The translations under genes and the position numbers were made by a program. Below the pieces are notes generated by a model. That model saw only the letters and a list, made by a program, of their open reading frames with translations, was not told where the DNA came from and did not search any database. A stretch of 12,690 nucleotides of DNA from JBLNDG01 sp050261415 (GTDB lineage: Bacteria > Bacillota > Clostridia > Lutisporales > Lutisporaceae): assembly GCA_050261415.1 (NCBI GenBank), contig JBLNDG010000176.1, positions 1 through 12,690 on the forward strand, written 5' to 3'. This document shows positions 1 to 5,770 of this stretch, one piece after another. The first letter of the stretch is position 1; every line of letters begins with the position of its first letter.

Positions 1-1
1 G

Positions 2-652
2 ATTATGTATGGGTATCGTTTCTTTTTCGAGTTTCGGTTGCTGGATGCCAACGGGATTACAGTAGTATACTCCAATCCCAGAGGGAGCATGGGATATGGC
101 CAGGCTTTCACTGCTGCTATCTGCGGCGAGTGGGGCAAAAAGGACTTCAAGGATATTATGAAAGCTATTGAAGGGGCTGTCGCTCAAGGAGGTATAGATT
201 CTTCACGGCTTGGAGTAGCAGGTGGAAGTTACGGTGGTTTTATGGTGAACTGGATCGTGGGACATACCGATCGCTTTAAGTCTGCGGTCACTATGCGTAG
301 CATTAGTAATGAGTATAGTGATTTTGGGACAAGTGACTTCGGGTTTTACCGACTTGCAGACTATAATGCACCACCATGGCGTATCCCCATCGTTTACTTA
401 GCTCACTCACCCATAAGCTATGTAAATCGGGTGAGAACCCCGCTGCTCATGATCCACTCTGAGAACGACTTGCGAACGCCCATATCTGAAGCGGAGCAGT
501 TCTACACCGCCCTTAAACTTCTCGGGCGAGAGGTTGTTCTACTTCGGTACCCGAACGAAAACTACGATCTGAGCCGTAGCGGTCAACCCTGGCACCGCGT
601 TCACCGGTTGAATTCCATAACCCGGTGGTTTGTTGAACGCTTAAAGCCCTAG
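2..652 (+). CDS. S9 family (prolyl oligopeptidase/acylaminoacyl-peptidase type) peptidase, 5' end outside window, catalytic His replaced
   Basis: This is the C-terminal alpha/beta-hydrolase part of an S9 serine peptidase, a family that cleaves short peptides or N-acylated amino acids, usually in the cytoplasm. Numbering from the first visible Met at base 5, the sequence shows the family block SNPRGSMGYG (23-32), the nucleophile elbow GGSYGG with Ser75, and the acid in HSENDLRTP (Asp155). The catalytic His should follow in a block of the form ENH-[ED]-LSRSG. Here it reads ENYDLSRSG, so the His position is Tyr187 (TAC). The frame is open to the window edge and the HGGP oxyanion block would lie just upstream, so the Met at base 5 is almost certainly internal. 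The full protein would normally exceed 600 residues. Base composition is visibly more GC-rich than in the genes downstream. It is either an inactive homologue or a decaying gene. Confidence 0.85.
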   Translation: MMYGYRFFFEFRLLDANGITVVYSNPRGSMGYGQAFTAAICGEWGKKDFKDIMKAIEGAVAQGGIDSSRLGVAGGSYGGFMVNWIVGHTDRFKSAVTMRSISNEYSDFGTSDFGFYRLADYNAPPWRIPIVYLAHSPISYVNRVRTPLLMIHSENDLRTPISEAEQFYTALKLLGREVVLLRYPNENYDLSRSGQPWHRVHRLNSITRWFVERLKP

Positions 653-688
653 CAGAAAAGACCTCGCTCCAAACGTTATTGAAACCTC

Positions 689-704
689 AGATGCATATGC
701 ATCT
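689..704. repeat. 16-bp perfect palindrome
   Basis: AGATGCATATGCATCT is its own reverse complement. It lies 37 bases after the peptidase stop codon and has no T-tract, so it does not look like a terminator. It could be a protein-binding site, the trace of an insertion event, or chance. Confidence 0.6.
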
Positions 705-713
705 ATGGAAAAC

Positions 714-742
714 GGGGTTTTTGAAATTGCTCTCAAAAACCT
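714..742. repeat. Inverted repeat (hairpin) downstream of the peptidase gene
   Basis: GGTTTTTGA (716-724) pairs with TCAAAAACC (732-740) around a 7-base loop, and the stem may extend outward by a wobble pair and one further G-C pair. No T-run follows the right arm on the + strand, so a terminator role is doubtful. The right arm is followed by a partial copy of itself (CTCTCAAAA at about 730-738 and again at about 741-749). Confidence 0.45.
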
Positions 743-964
743 CTCAAAACCCTTACCCCATGCGGCTTTCGACCATTTTTATCAGTATTATCGACTCAAC
801 GTGCCTTGATCCTTTCCACATTGGCGGCCGGAAGGGGAAGCCAGTGTCCCTGATATTATCTTTCTCTCTTTGCGATTCTGATGTTTACTAGTCAGCCAAA
901 TAAGTGCCGGCTCTTTTGGTTTGCTTTTATCCAGATTAAAATGAAATATTAATATGATATATTA

Positions 965-991
965 TTGCAGAATGCTAAATAATGGTATAAT
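965..991 (+). promoter_or_regulatory. Candidate sigma-A promoter for the flavodoxin operon
   Basis: A perfect -10 element TATAAT (986-991) is preceded by TTGCAG (965-970) at a short 15-base spacing. A second -10-like TATAAC occurs at 1033-1038 in a similar GGTATAA context. Both precede the flavodoxin start by a usual distance. The -35 match and spacing are imperfect, so the exact promoter is uncertain. Confidence 0.4.
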
Positions 992-1053
992 TAGTCATAT
1001 AGATATGGCCTCTTTTATACCCATATAGTGTGGTATAACATTATAAAAAGTAC

Positions 1054-1069
1054 AAGCGCAGAAGCGCAG
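1054..1069. repeat. Tandem octamer repeat AAGCGCAG x2
   Basis: AAGCGCAG occurs twice head to tail with no spacer, in the presumed untranslated leader 40 bases before the flavodoxin start. It is locally GC-rich inside an AT-rich leader. It could be a regulator-binding site, but two copies are not enough to say more. Confidence 0.5.
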
Positions 1070-1109
1070 CGTGAATCGGTAATAAATTATAAGGGGGGAA
1101 GAAATCTCA

Positions 1110-1583
1110 ATGAAGACTTTAGTAGTCTATGATTCGGTTTTTGGGAACACAGAACAGATTGCAAAGTCAATAGGCAAGTCCCTCGGTTCGAAAGAAAGCA
1201 TAGAGGTATTACGTGTAGCAGATGTTAAGCCTGAACAGCTGGTCGGAATTAACCTGCTGATAGTAGGATCACCTACAAGGGCATTTAAACCAACAAAAGC
1301 AATTACAGATTTCTTGAATAAAATTCCGTCAAATCTGTTGAAGGGTGTTAAGGTTGCGGCTTTTGACACAAGAATATCTGTAGAAGATACAAATTCCCGC
1401 ATACTTAACGGATTTGTAAAGATTTTTGGTTATGCAGGCAAACCCATCGCAGATAAGCTGCAGAAAAGGGGCGGAACACTAATAGGGCAACCGGAAGGCT
1501 TTTATGTGAAAGATTCCGAAGGACCGCTCAAAAAAGGCGAGATTGAACGCGCGGAGAAGTGGGGGAGTTCTTTTAATGGATAA
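1110..1583 (+). CDS. Flavodoxin-like FMN-binding protein
   Basis: A 157-residue protein of flavodoxin size and fold, expected to bind FMN non-covalently and carry electrons in the cytoplasm. The N-terminal beta strand KTLVVYDS is followed by the phosphate-binding loop DSVFGNTEQIA (residues 8-18), a variant of the usual T-x-T-G-x-T loop. A second strand ends in GSPTRAFKPT, the expected position for flavin-ring contacts. A strong purine-rich site (AAGGGGGGAAG) precedes the ATG. The 3' end overlaps the cupin gene by 8 bases, so the two are probably translationally coupled. No redox partner is nearby, so the electron donor and acceptor are unknown. The family also includes NAD(P)H-dependent flavin reductases, but this protein is short and has no added domain. 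Confidence 0.85.
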   Translation: MKTLVVYDSVFGNTEQIAKSIGKSLGSKESIEVLRVADVKPEQLVGINLLIVGSPTRAFKPTKAITDFLNKIPSNLLKGVKVAAFDTRISVEDTNSRILNGFVKIFGYAGKPIADKLQKRGGTLIGQPEGFYVKDSEGPLKKGEIERAEKWGSSFNG

Positions 1584-1908
1584 TATTTTTCCAAAACCTA
1601 TTGTCGACCTGGGTGAGGCTGACCTGCCTTTTGAAGGTGCTAAAGCTTATTTGTCGCAAGGAAGCAATCACCAGATTCTATTTATGAAATTTGATAAGGA
1701 TATTGATTTACCGGAGCATTCCCATGAAAGTCAATGGGCAGTTGTTCTGGAAGGAAAAATTGAGTTGACAATTGATGGAGTAAAAAAAGTATACACCAAG
1801 GGTGACCGGTATTTCATACCTGCAGGAGTAAAGCATTCGGGGAAAATTTATTCAGGATATGCAGATATTACATTCTTTAATGAGGTCAGCAGGTACAAAA
1901 GAAAATAA
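1576..1908 (+). CDS. Small single-domain cupin protein
   Basis: A 110-residue cupin_2-type beta-barrel. Cupin motif 1 is seen as PEHSHESQWAVVLEG (His48 and His50, with Gln53 where many cupins have Glu), and motif 2 as GDRYFIPAGVKHS (His87). Three His and a Gln would form a metal site. The start at 1576 is preferred over the in-frame ATG at 1543, because GGGGGAG lies 9 bases upstream and the resulting 8-base overlap with the flavodoxin gene is a typical coupled arrangement. The function of such small cupins varies (sugar or small-acid binding, dioxygenase, isomerase) and cannot be assigned here. Its pairing with a flavodoxin suggests a shared role, which is inference only. Confidence 0.85.
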   Translation: MDNIFPKPIVDLGEADLPFEGAKAYLSQGSNHQILFMKFDKDIDLPEHSHESQWAVVLEGKIELTIDGVKKVYTKGDRYFIPAGVKHSGKIYSGYADITFFNEVSRYKRK

Positions 1909-1973
1909 AAAATATACTGTATTGAAAGGATTATTAAAAACACCAACAAATAATATAAGGAGTTTGAAGCGCA

Positions 1974-3011
1974 ATGAATTTAATTAAACCGCAGAAATTG
2001 AACCGCAGGGACAAGGTTGCAACAGTGAGCCTGTCCTGGGGCGGAGCAGGGGATAGCAACCTTCTCTGGCGGTATAACAAGGGTAAGAAGAGGCTGCAGG
2101 AGGAATTTGGGCTTGAGGTTGTGGAAATGCCCAATACCCTAAAGGGGTCTGAATATGTATATAATCACCCGGAAAAAAGGGCTAAGGATTTAATGCAGGC
2201 CTTTGAAGACAAGTCAATAAAGGCTGTGTTTTCATGTATTGGCGGGTCTGAGAGTGTCAGAATGTTGCCGTATATAGATTTTGATGTAATAGGGAACAAT
2301 CCCAAAATATTCATTGGATATTCAGATACAACCGTAACACATATGATGTGCTTTAAAGCCGGACTTTCAAGCTTCTACGGGCCGTCAATACTTGCAGAGT
2401 TTGCAGAGAACGTGGAAATGTTTGATTATACCAAACATTGGGTAGATAGAGTTTTATTTAATAATTCGGTTATCGGAAAAATCGAACCGTCTCCCATATG
2501 GGCCAGTGAGCATTTGCCGTGGGAGGAAAAAAACAAGGGTATAAAGAGATCAGTTCAGCAGAACGCGGGCTATGAGCTTCTTCAGGGAAAAGGCAAAGTC
2601 CGTGGGCGCTTGATAGGCGGCTGCATTGAAGTGCTGGAAATGATGAAGAGTACTATATTATGGCCTGACGATGCCAATTGGGATAATACAATACTATTCT
2701 TTGAAACCTCCGAGGATAAGCCTGCCCCCGAATATGTAGAGCATTGGCTTAGAAATTACGGCACCCAGGGAATATTGAACAGGACAAACGGTATTATTTT
2801 CGGGAAGCCCTATGACAATCTTTATTTTGATGAGTATAAAAAGGTAATTCTGAAGGTCGTACGTGATGAGCTGAAGCTGTATGATTTGCCAATACTATAT
2901 AATATGAATTTTGGGCACACTGCTCCTATGATGATACTGCCATATGGGGCTATGGCGGAGATTGATAGTGAGCATACAGCCTTTTCTGTTCTGGAATCCG
3001 GAGTTGTTTGA
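1974..3011 (+). CDS. S66 family serine carboxypeptidase, LdcA/MccF-like
   Basis: A 345-residue protein with the length and motifs of peptidase family S66, which covers muramoyl-tetrapeptide L,D-carboxypeptidase (murein recycling) and MccF (cleavage of microcin C-type peptide-nucleotides for self-immunity). Seen directly: an N-terminal block SLSWGGAGD (19-27), the nucleophile block GYSDTT with Ser117, FFETSED with Glu244, and FGHTAPMMILPYG with His315. These match the Ser-Glu-His triad of E. coli MccF, recalled as Ser118, Glu243 and His311, and the FETSE block is closer to MccF than to classical LdcA. It begins 65 bases after the cupin gene with AAGGAG upstream. No signal peptide is present, so it is cytoplasmic. 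No microcin-like biosynthesis gene is nearby, so detoxification or peptide recycling is more likely than self-immunity. Confidence 0.85.
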   Translation: MNLIKPQKLNRRDKVATVSLSWGGAGDSNLLWRYNKGKKRLQEEFGLEVVEMPNTLKGSEYVYNHPEKRAKDLMQAFEDKSIKAVFSCIGGSESVRMLPYIDFDVIGNNPKIFIGYSDTTVTHMMCFKAGLSSFYGPSILAEFAENVEMFDYTKHWVDRVLFNNSVIGKIEPSPIWASEHLPWEEKNKGIKRSVQQNAGYELLQGKGKVRGRLIGGCIEVLEMMKSTILWPDDANWDNTILFFETSEDKPAPEYVEHWLRNYGTQGILNRTNGIIFGKPYDNLYFDEYKKVILKVVRDELKLYDLPILYNMNFGHTAPMMILPYGAMAEIDSEHTAFSVLESGVV

Positions 3012-3048
3012 AGACAGTCAACTTAGGGAAATTTGTCCATGATTTTAC

Positions 3049-3077
3049 TTGACAAGAAAATTTATATATAGTAACCT
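3049..3077 (+). promoter_or_regulatory. Candidate promoter of the GntR regulator gene
   Basis: A perfect TTGACA (3049-3054) is followed after 17 bases by TAACCT (3072-3077), which keeps the most conserved -10 positions (T1, A2, T6). The -10 overlaps the 14-bp palindrome, as expected for autorepression. An alternative -10, TATAAC at 3090-3095, follows the palindrome but has no good -35 at the right distance. Confidence 0.45.
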
Positions 3078-3087
3078 GTATACAGGT
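3074..3087. promoter_or_regulatory. Operator 1: perfect 14-bp palindrome upstream of GntR gene
   Basis: ACCTGTATACAGGT is a perfect palindrome 58 bases before the TTG start of the GntR gene. The same sequence with one changed base occurs at 3941-3954 upstream of the TRAP operon. Two copies flanking a GntR-type regulator are strong circumstantial evidence for its binding site. FCD-type GntR regulators typically bind short palindromes of this kind. Confidence 0.75.
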
Positions 3088-3145
3088 AGTATAACAAATG
3101 AATACAAGATGTTTAATTAAATCAATTGAATTAGGAGGATTTACA

Positions 3146-3835
3146 TTGGCGAAAACCGTGGTATTATCGGGTATGAAAAGTAAGGCTAAAAATCTCACAG
3201 GTGAAGCTTATGATGCAATAAAACAATCTATTATAAATAATGAAATAAAACCAGGGGAACACCTAAGTGAAAATATTATTGCTCGAACTTTAGGTATGAG
3301 TCGGACACCAATACGAGAGGCTCTGAAAGTTTTAGCCAATGAGGGGCTTGTAGAGATTCATAACGGGGTTGGGATATTTGTAAAGCATGTTACAATCAAA
3401 GAAATATATGAGTTGTTCGAAGTAAGGGCAGCTCTAGAATGTGCAGCATTACAGTCATTCATAAATAATATTACCGAAGATGAGATAAACCAGATGGAAA
3501 GAGAATGGCTGGATTTAAAGGAAAAGGTGAAAACAGGAGGAAAAATATGCATTGATGCAATTTCTGAACAGGACTATAAGTTGCATTCACTTATAATTGA
3601 CAAGAGCAATAATGCATGCCTGGTGGATATTATGAAGAGCATAAGATTAAAAATTTCAAGATTCCAGCTTTTATCTGCTAAAGCTTTGGACAATGAAAAT
3701 GAAACGATCAATCAACATTTAGAGATATTAAGTATTATAAGGGAAAAGGACATTGACAAACTTACAAAGCTTTTGAAGGACCATATAAGGGAAGCCGCTG
3801 AAAATATAGCTAAAAACCCAAATTGGATATACTAA
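3146..3835 (+). CDS. GntR family transcriptional regulator with FCD ligand domain
   Basis: A 229-residue regulator. The N-terminal winged helix-turn-helix (about 16-80) contains EHLSENIIARTLGMSRTPIREALKVL, the GntR recognition region, followed by the wing EGLVEIHNGVGIFV. The C-terminal all-helical FCD domain (about 85-220) carries candidate metal ligands Asp143, His147, His191 and His213; in this family they hold a metal that helps bind small carboxylic acids. The start is taken as TTG at 3146, 7 bases after a perfect AGGAGG. The in-frame ATG at 3098 has no ribosome binding site and would put translation start within a few bases of the probable transcription start. It likely represses itself and the downstream TRAP/aconitase X/LarA operon, with the imported acid or a product as inducer (inference). 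Confidence 0.88.
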   Translation: MAKTVVLSGMKSKAKNLTGEAYDAIKQSIINNEIKPGEHLSENIIARTLGMSRTPIREALKVLANEGLVEIHNGVGIFVKHVTIKEIYELFEVRAALECAALQSFINNITEDEINQMEREWLDLKEKVKTGGKICIDAISEQDYKLHSLIIDKSNNACLVDIMKSIRLKISRFQLLSAKALDNENETINQHLEILSIIREKDIDKLTKLLKDHIREAAENIAKNPNWIY

Positions 3836-3899
3836 AGGACATAACAGCTCTTATAGTGCGGGATATATTTTGGTATTCTTTTATTTAATAAATTAAGGA

Positions 3900-3924
3900 T
3901 TATTTAATTTTTTAAATTAAATAA
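3900..3924. repeat. AT-only inverted repeat
   Basis: TTATTTAATTT (3900-3910) and AAATTAAATAA (3914-3924) are perfectly complementary around TTT. A related ATTTAAT block lies just upstream near 3882. With no G or C in the stem it is a poor terminator for the GntR gene; it may be an AT-rich upstream element or a binding site. Confidence 0.4.
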
Positions 3925-3940
3925 AGTAAAGTATTTTTTA

Positions 3941-3954
3941 ACCTGCATACAGGT
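3941..3954. promoter_or_regulatory. Operator 2: near-perfect copy of the GntR-site palindrome
   Basis: ACCTGCATACAGGT differs from the perfect palindrome at 3074-3087 by one base (C for T at position 6). The bases after it are also alike in the two copies (GGTAGTATAACAAATG and GGTGGGATACAACATG), so a longer shared promoter-operator unit is likely. It lies 214 bases before the TRAP binding-protein start. Confidence 0.75.
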
Positions 3955-4059
3955 GGGATACAACATGCATCCACATATACATCTGTATCGGATTGCTTTA
4001 ATATGGTGCAGAATTTCCACTATATATTGGTATCAGGATGAATCAGGCAAGCATTGAAA

Positions 4060-4089
4060 TTGTACTGGTATAGCTGTGGATTTTATAAT
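4060..4089 (+). promoter_or_regulatory. Candidate promoter of the TRAP/aconitase X/LarA operon
   Basis: TTGTAC (4060-4065) and a perfect TATAAT (4084-4089) are separated by 18 bases, with the gene start about 78 bases further on. Operator 2 lies about 105 bases upstream of this -35. So either another promoter overlaps operator 2, or the regulator acts at a distance from this one. Confidence 0.5.
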
Positions 4090-4167
4090 TTACAGGGAGG
4101 TGTGTAATAAAGCATTATATCAATCGGTAAAAATTCCAGGATTAATAAAAAGTAGGAGGAAATGAGT

Positions 4168-5196
4168 ATGAAAAAATTAATAACAATCGTATTAATGGTA
4201 ACATTGGTTTTCTCCCTGACAACAGGATGTGCAAAGAAAGAAGCATCTACTACAAATACTGGAGCATCAGGGGGAGATAAGATTGTAATCAAATTAGGTC
4301 ATGTTGAGGCAGAAGATCGTTCAACTCATAAAGCTGCATTAGAATTCGAAAAGTATGTTGAGGAACAGTCAAACGGTAGGGTCGATGTGCAAATATATGC
4401 AAACGGACAATTGGGCGGCGATAGACAAATGACAGAAGGAGTTGCACTTGGCACAATACAGATGACTCTTCCTGCTACTTCGGTATTAACTACATATAGT
4501 CCAAGATTTGGGGTGCTTGATATGCCGTTTATATTCAAAAACGAGCAGGCAGGCTTCAAAGCTTTGGACGGTGAAGTTGGAGCAATGTTTAATAAAATTC
4601 TGGAATCCAAGGGTCTCTATAATCTGGGATATAACTACAATGGAGCAAGGCATATGACTAACAGTAAAAGAGCAATAAATGAACCCAATGATCTGAAAGG
4701 CTTGAAGATGAGGGTTATGGAAAGCCCTGTGTATATAGACCTTTTCAAATATTTGGGAGCAAACGCTACCCCGATGAGCTTTGGTGAAGTATTTACAGCA
4801 CTTCAGCAAGGAACAGTCGATGGTCAGGAAAACCCGGTTTCGTTAATATATGCCATGAAGTTTCATGAAGCTCAGAAATATCTTAGCTTAACCGGACATA
4901 CATACAGTTATTTGGCAGTTTTGATCAATGATAAGTTTTACAAGGGATTGCCTGAAGATATCCGAAAGATAGTTACGGACGGAGCACAGAAATATTTGAT
5001 TGATTATCAGAGAAATCTTGAAATCAGCGATACCGATAAATATTTGAGCAAATTAAAAGAAGCAGGAATACAGGTAAATGAAATAACACCTGAAAATCAT
5101 GAGAAATTTGTAGAAGCAGTTAAGCCTATGTACGAAAAATACAAAGCAGAAATTGGACAGGATATGTTTGATCTGGTAGAAAAATATAACCAATAA
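4168..5196 (+). CDS. dctP: TRAP transporter solute-binding lipoprotein (DctP family)
   Basis: A 342-residue extracytoplasmic binding protein that captures an organic acid and passes it to the DctQM permease. The start MKKLITIVLM has a lipoprotein signal with lipobox LTTGC (Cys21), followed by a Ser/Thr/Gly linker, so it should be lipid-anchored outside the membrane. DctP landmarks are Arg161 in GARHMTNS, Arg182 in LKGLKMRV (the family arginine that salt-bridges the ligand carboxylate) and GEVFTALQQGTVDGQENP (206-223). The ATG at 4168 is chosen because AGGAGG lies 8 bases before it; the ATG at 4162 would be only 2 bases away. A terminator-like hairpin follows the stop codon, which would give more binding protein than permease. 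The ligand is probably a carboxylic acid; its identity is not readable. Confidence 0.93.
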   Translation: MKKLITIVLMVTLVFSLTTGCAKKEASTTNTGASGGDKIVIKLGHVEAEDRSTHKAALEFEKYVEEQSNGRVDVQIYANGQLGGDRQMTEGVALGTIQMTLPATSVLTTYSPRFGVLDMPFIFKNEQAGFKALDGEVGAMFNKILESKGLYNLGYNYNGARHMTNSKRAINEPNDLKGLKMRVMESPVYIDLFKYLGANATPMSFGEVFTALQQGTVDGQENPVSLIYAMKFHEAQKYLSLTGHTYSYLAVLINDKFYKGLPEDIRKIVTDGAQKYLIDYQRNLEISDTDKYLSKLKEAGIQVNEITPENHEKFVEAVKPMYEKYKAEIGQDMFDLVEKYNQ

Positions 5197-5197
5197 A

Positions 5198-5229
5198 GGG
5201 TGTGGGGATAATTATCCCCGCCCTTTTTC
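5198..5229 (+). terminator. Intrinsic terminator/attenuator between dctP and dctQ
   Basis: The core GGGGATAATTATCCCC (5204-5219) is a perfect palindrome. The stem extends outward through GGG (5198-5200) pairing with CCC/T, and a CTTTTTCT tract follows at once. It is placed directly after the binding-protein stop codon, inside what looks like one operon. It probably causes partial termination and stabilises the dctP transcript. Confidence 0.8.
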
Positions 5230-5274
5230 TAAGAAGCAATTTTCTAAGAAAATCATGAAAGAAGGAGTTATTAG

Positions 5275-5769
5275 TTGAAAAGGATTGTGCATCTCTATAA
5301 TAAATTTGAAGAATATGTGTTGGTCGGCAGCTTGGTTGTTACTGTAACCATTATCTTTGTTCAAGTAATTATGAGATATATATTCAATTCCTCACTATCG
5401 TGGAGCGAGGAGCTTGCACGCTATATTTTTATCTGGCAGACATGGCTGGGTGCGAGCATTGGTATAAGAGAAAAGAAGCATATAAAGGTTGAACTGATTT
5501 ATGGATTGGTAAAAGGACGCGGAAAAAAGGTTGTAGATATTATCGCTTCGTTCATTTGGCTGGCCTTTTCGATTTTTATTACAATAAACGGGACACAGCT
5601 GATACTTGATTTGATTCAGAAGGGTGCAATATCTTCAGGAATGCGTATCCCCATGTATTTTGTATATGTTTCATTGCCAATAAGTACAGGTGTTATAGCC
5701 CTCCGATTGGTAATGGAGGTTTATGAAACAATAACAGGTTTTGCTAAACCGGAAAGGGGAGAAGCGTAA
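5275..5769 (+). CDS. dctQ: TRAP transporter small permease subunit (DctQ family)
   Basis: A 164-residue membrane protein with four hydrophobic helices (about 14-34, 46-64, 86-105 and 125-146), the standard DctQ topology. The family block SWSEELARYIFIWQTWLGA lies at residues 42-60, followed by IREKKHIKVE. It pairs with the large DctM subunit to form the Na+-coupled permease. The start is TTG at 5275, 7 bases after GAAGGAG; no ATG in this frame would keep the first helix. It ends 1 base before the dctM start, so the two are coupled. Confidence 0.9.
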   Translation: MKRIVHLYNKFEEYVLVGSLVVTVTIIFVQVIMRYIFNSSLSWSEELARYIFIWQTWLGASIGIREKKHIKVELIYGLVKGRGKKVVDIIASFIWLAFSIFITINGTQLILDLIQKGAISSGMRIPMYFVYVSLPISTGVIALRLVMEVYETITGFAKPERGEA

Positions 5770-5770
5770 T

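Larger units (their letters stand above)
653..1109. other. Gene-poor spacer between the S9 peptidase and the flavodoxin operon
   Basis: No convincing gene is visible. The first part (to about 890) keeps the higher GC content of the peptidase gene, and the rest is AT-rich. An open frame without a start codon runs from 645 to about 806 and reads like protein (for example GVFEIALKNLSKPLPHAAFD), which may be a decayed coding fragment. The stretch also holds a 16-bp palindrome (689-704), an imperfect hairpin (714-742), a candidate promoter (965-991) and a doubled octamer (1054-1069). A convincing terminator for the peptidase gene was not found; only a weak AGCC/GGCT stem before CTTTT near 896-917 is present. 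Confidence 0.5.
3836..4167 (+). promoter_or_regulatory. Regulatory region upstream of the TRAP operon
   Basis: A 332-base AT-rich gap without a gene. It holds an 11-bp inverted repeat with a 3-base loop (3900-3924), the second operator copy (3941-3954), a further half-site-like ATCTGTAT (3981-3988, 7 of 8 bases matching ACCTGTAT), and a candidate promoter at 4060-4089. The long leader and several sites suggest that the operon is closely regulated. Confidence 0.6.

Noticed and set aside
679..891. 70-codon open frame after the peptidase gene
   Set aside because: It starts at TTG without a ribosome binding site, shows no family motif, and a second frame in the same stretch looks more protein-like.
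3098..3145. ATG at 3098 as start of the GntR gene
   Set aside because: No ribosome binding site precedes it, and it lies too close to the promoter and operator. TTG at 3146 has a perfect AGGAGG.
3900..3924. AT-only inverted repeat as terminator of the GntR gene
   Set aside because: The stem has no G or C and no separate T-tract, so it would be too weak.
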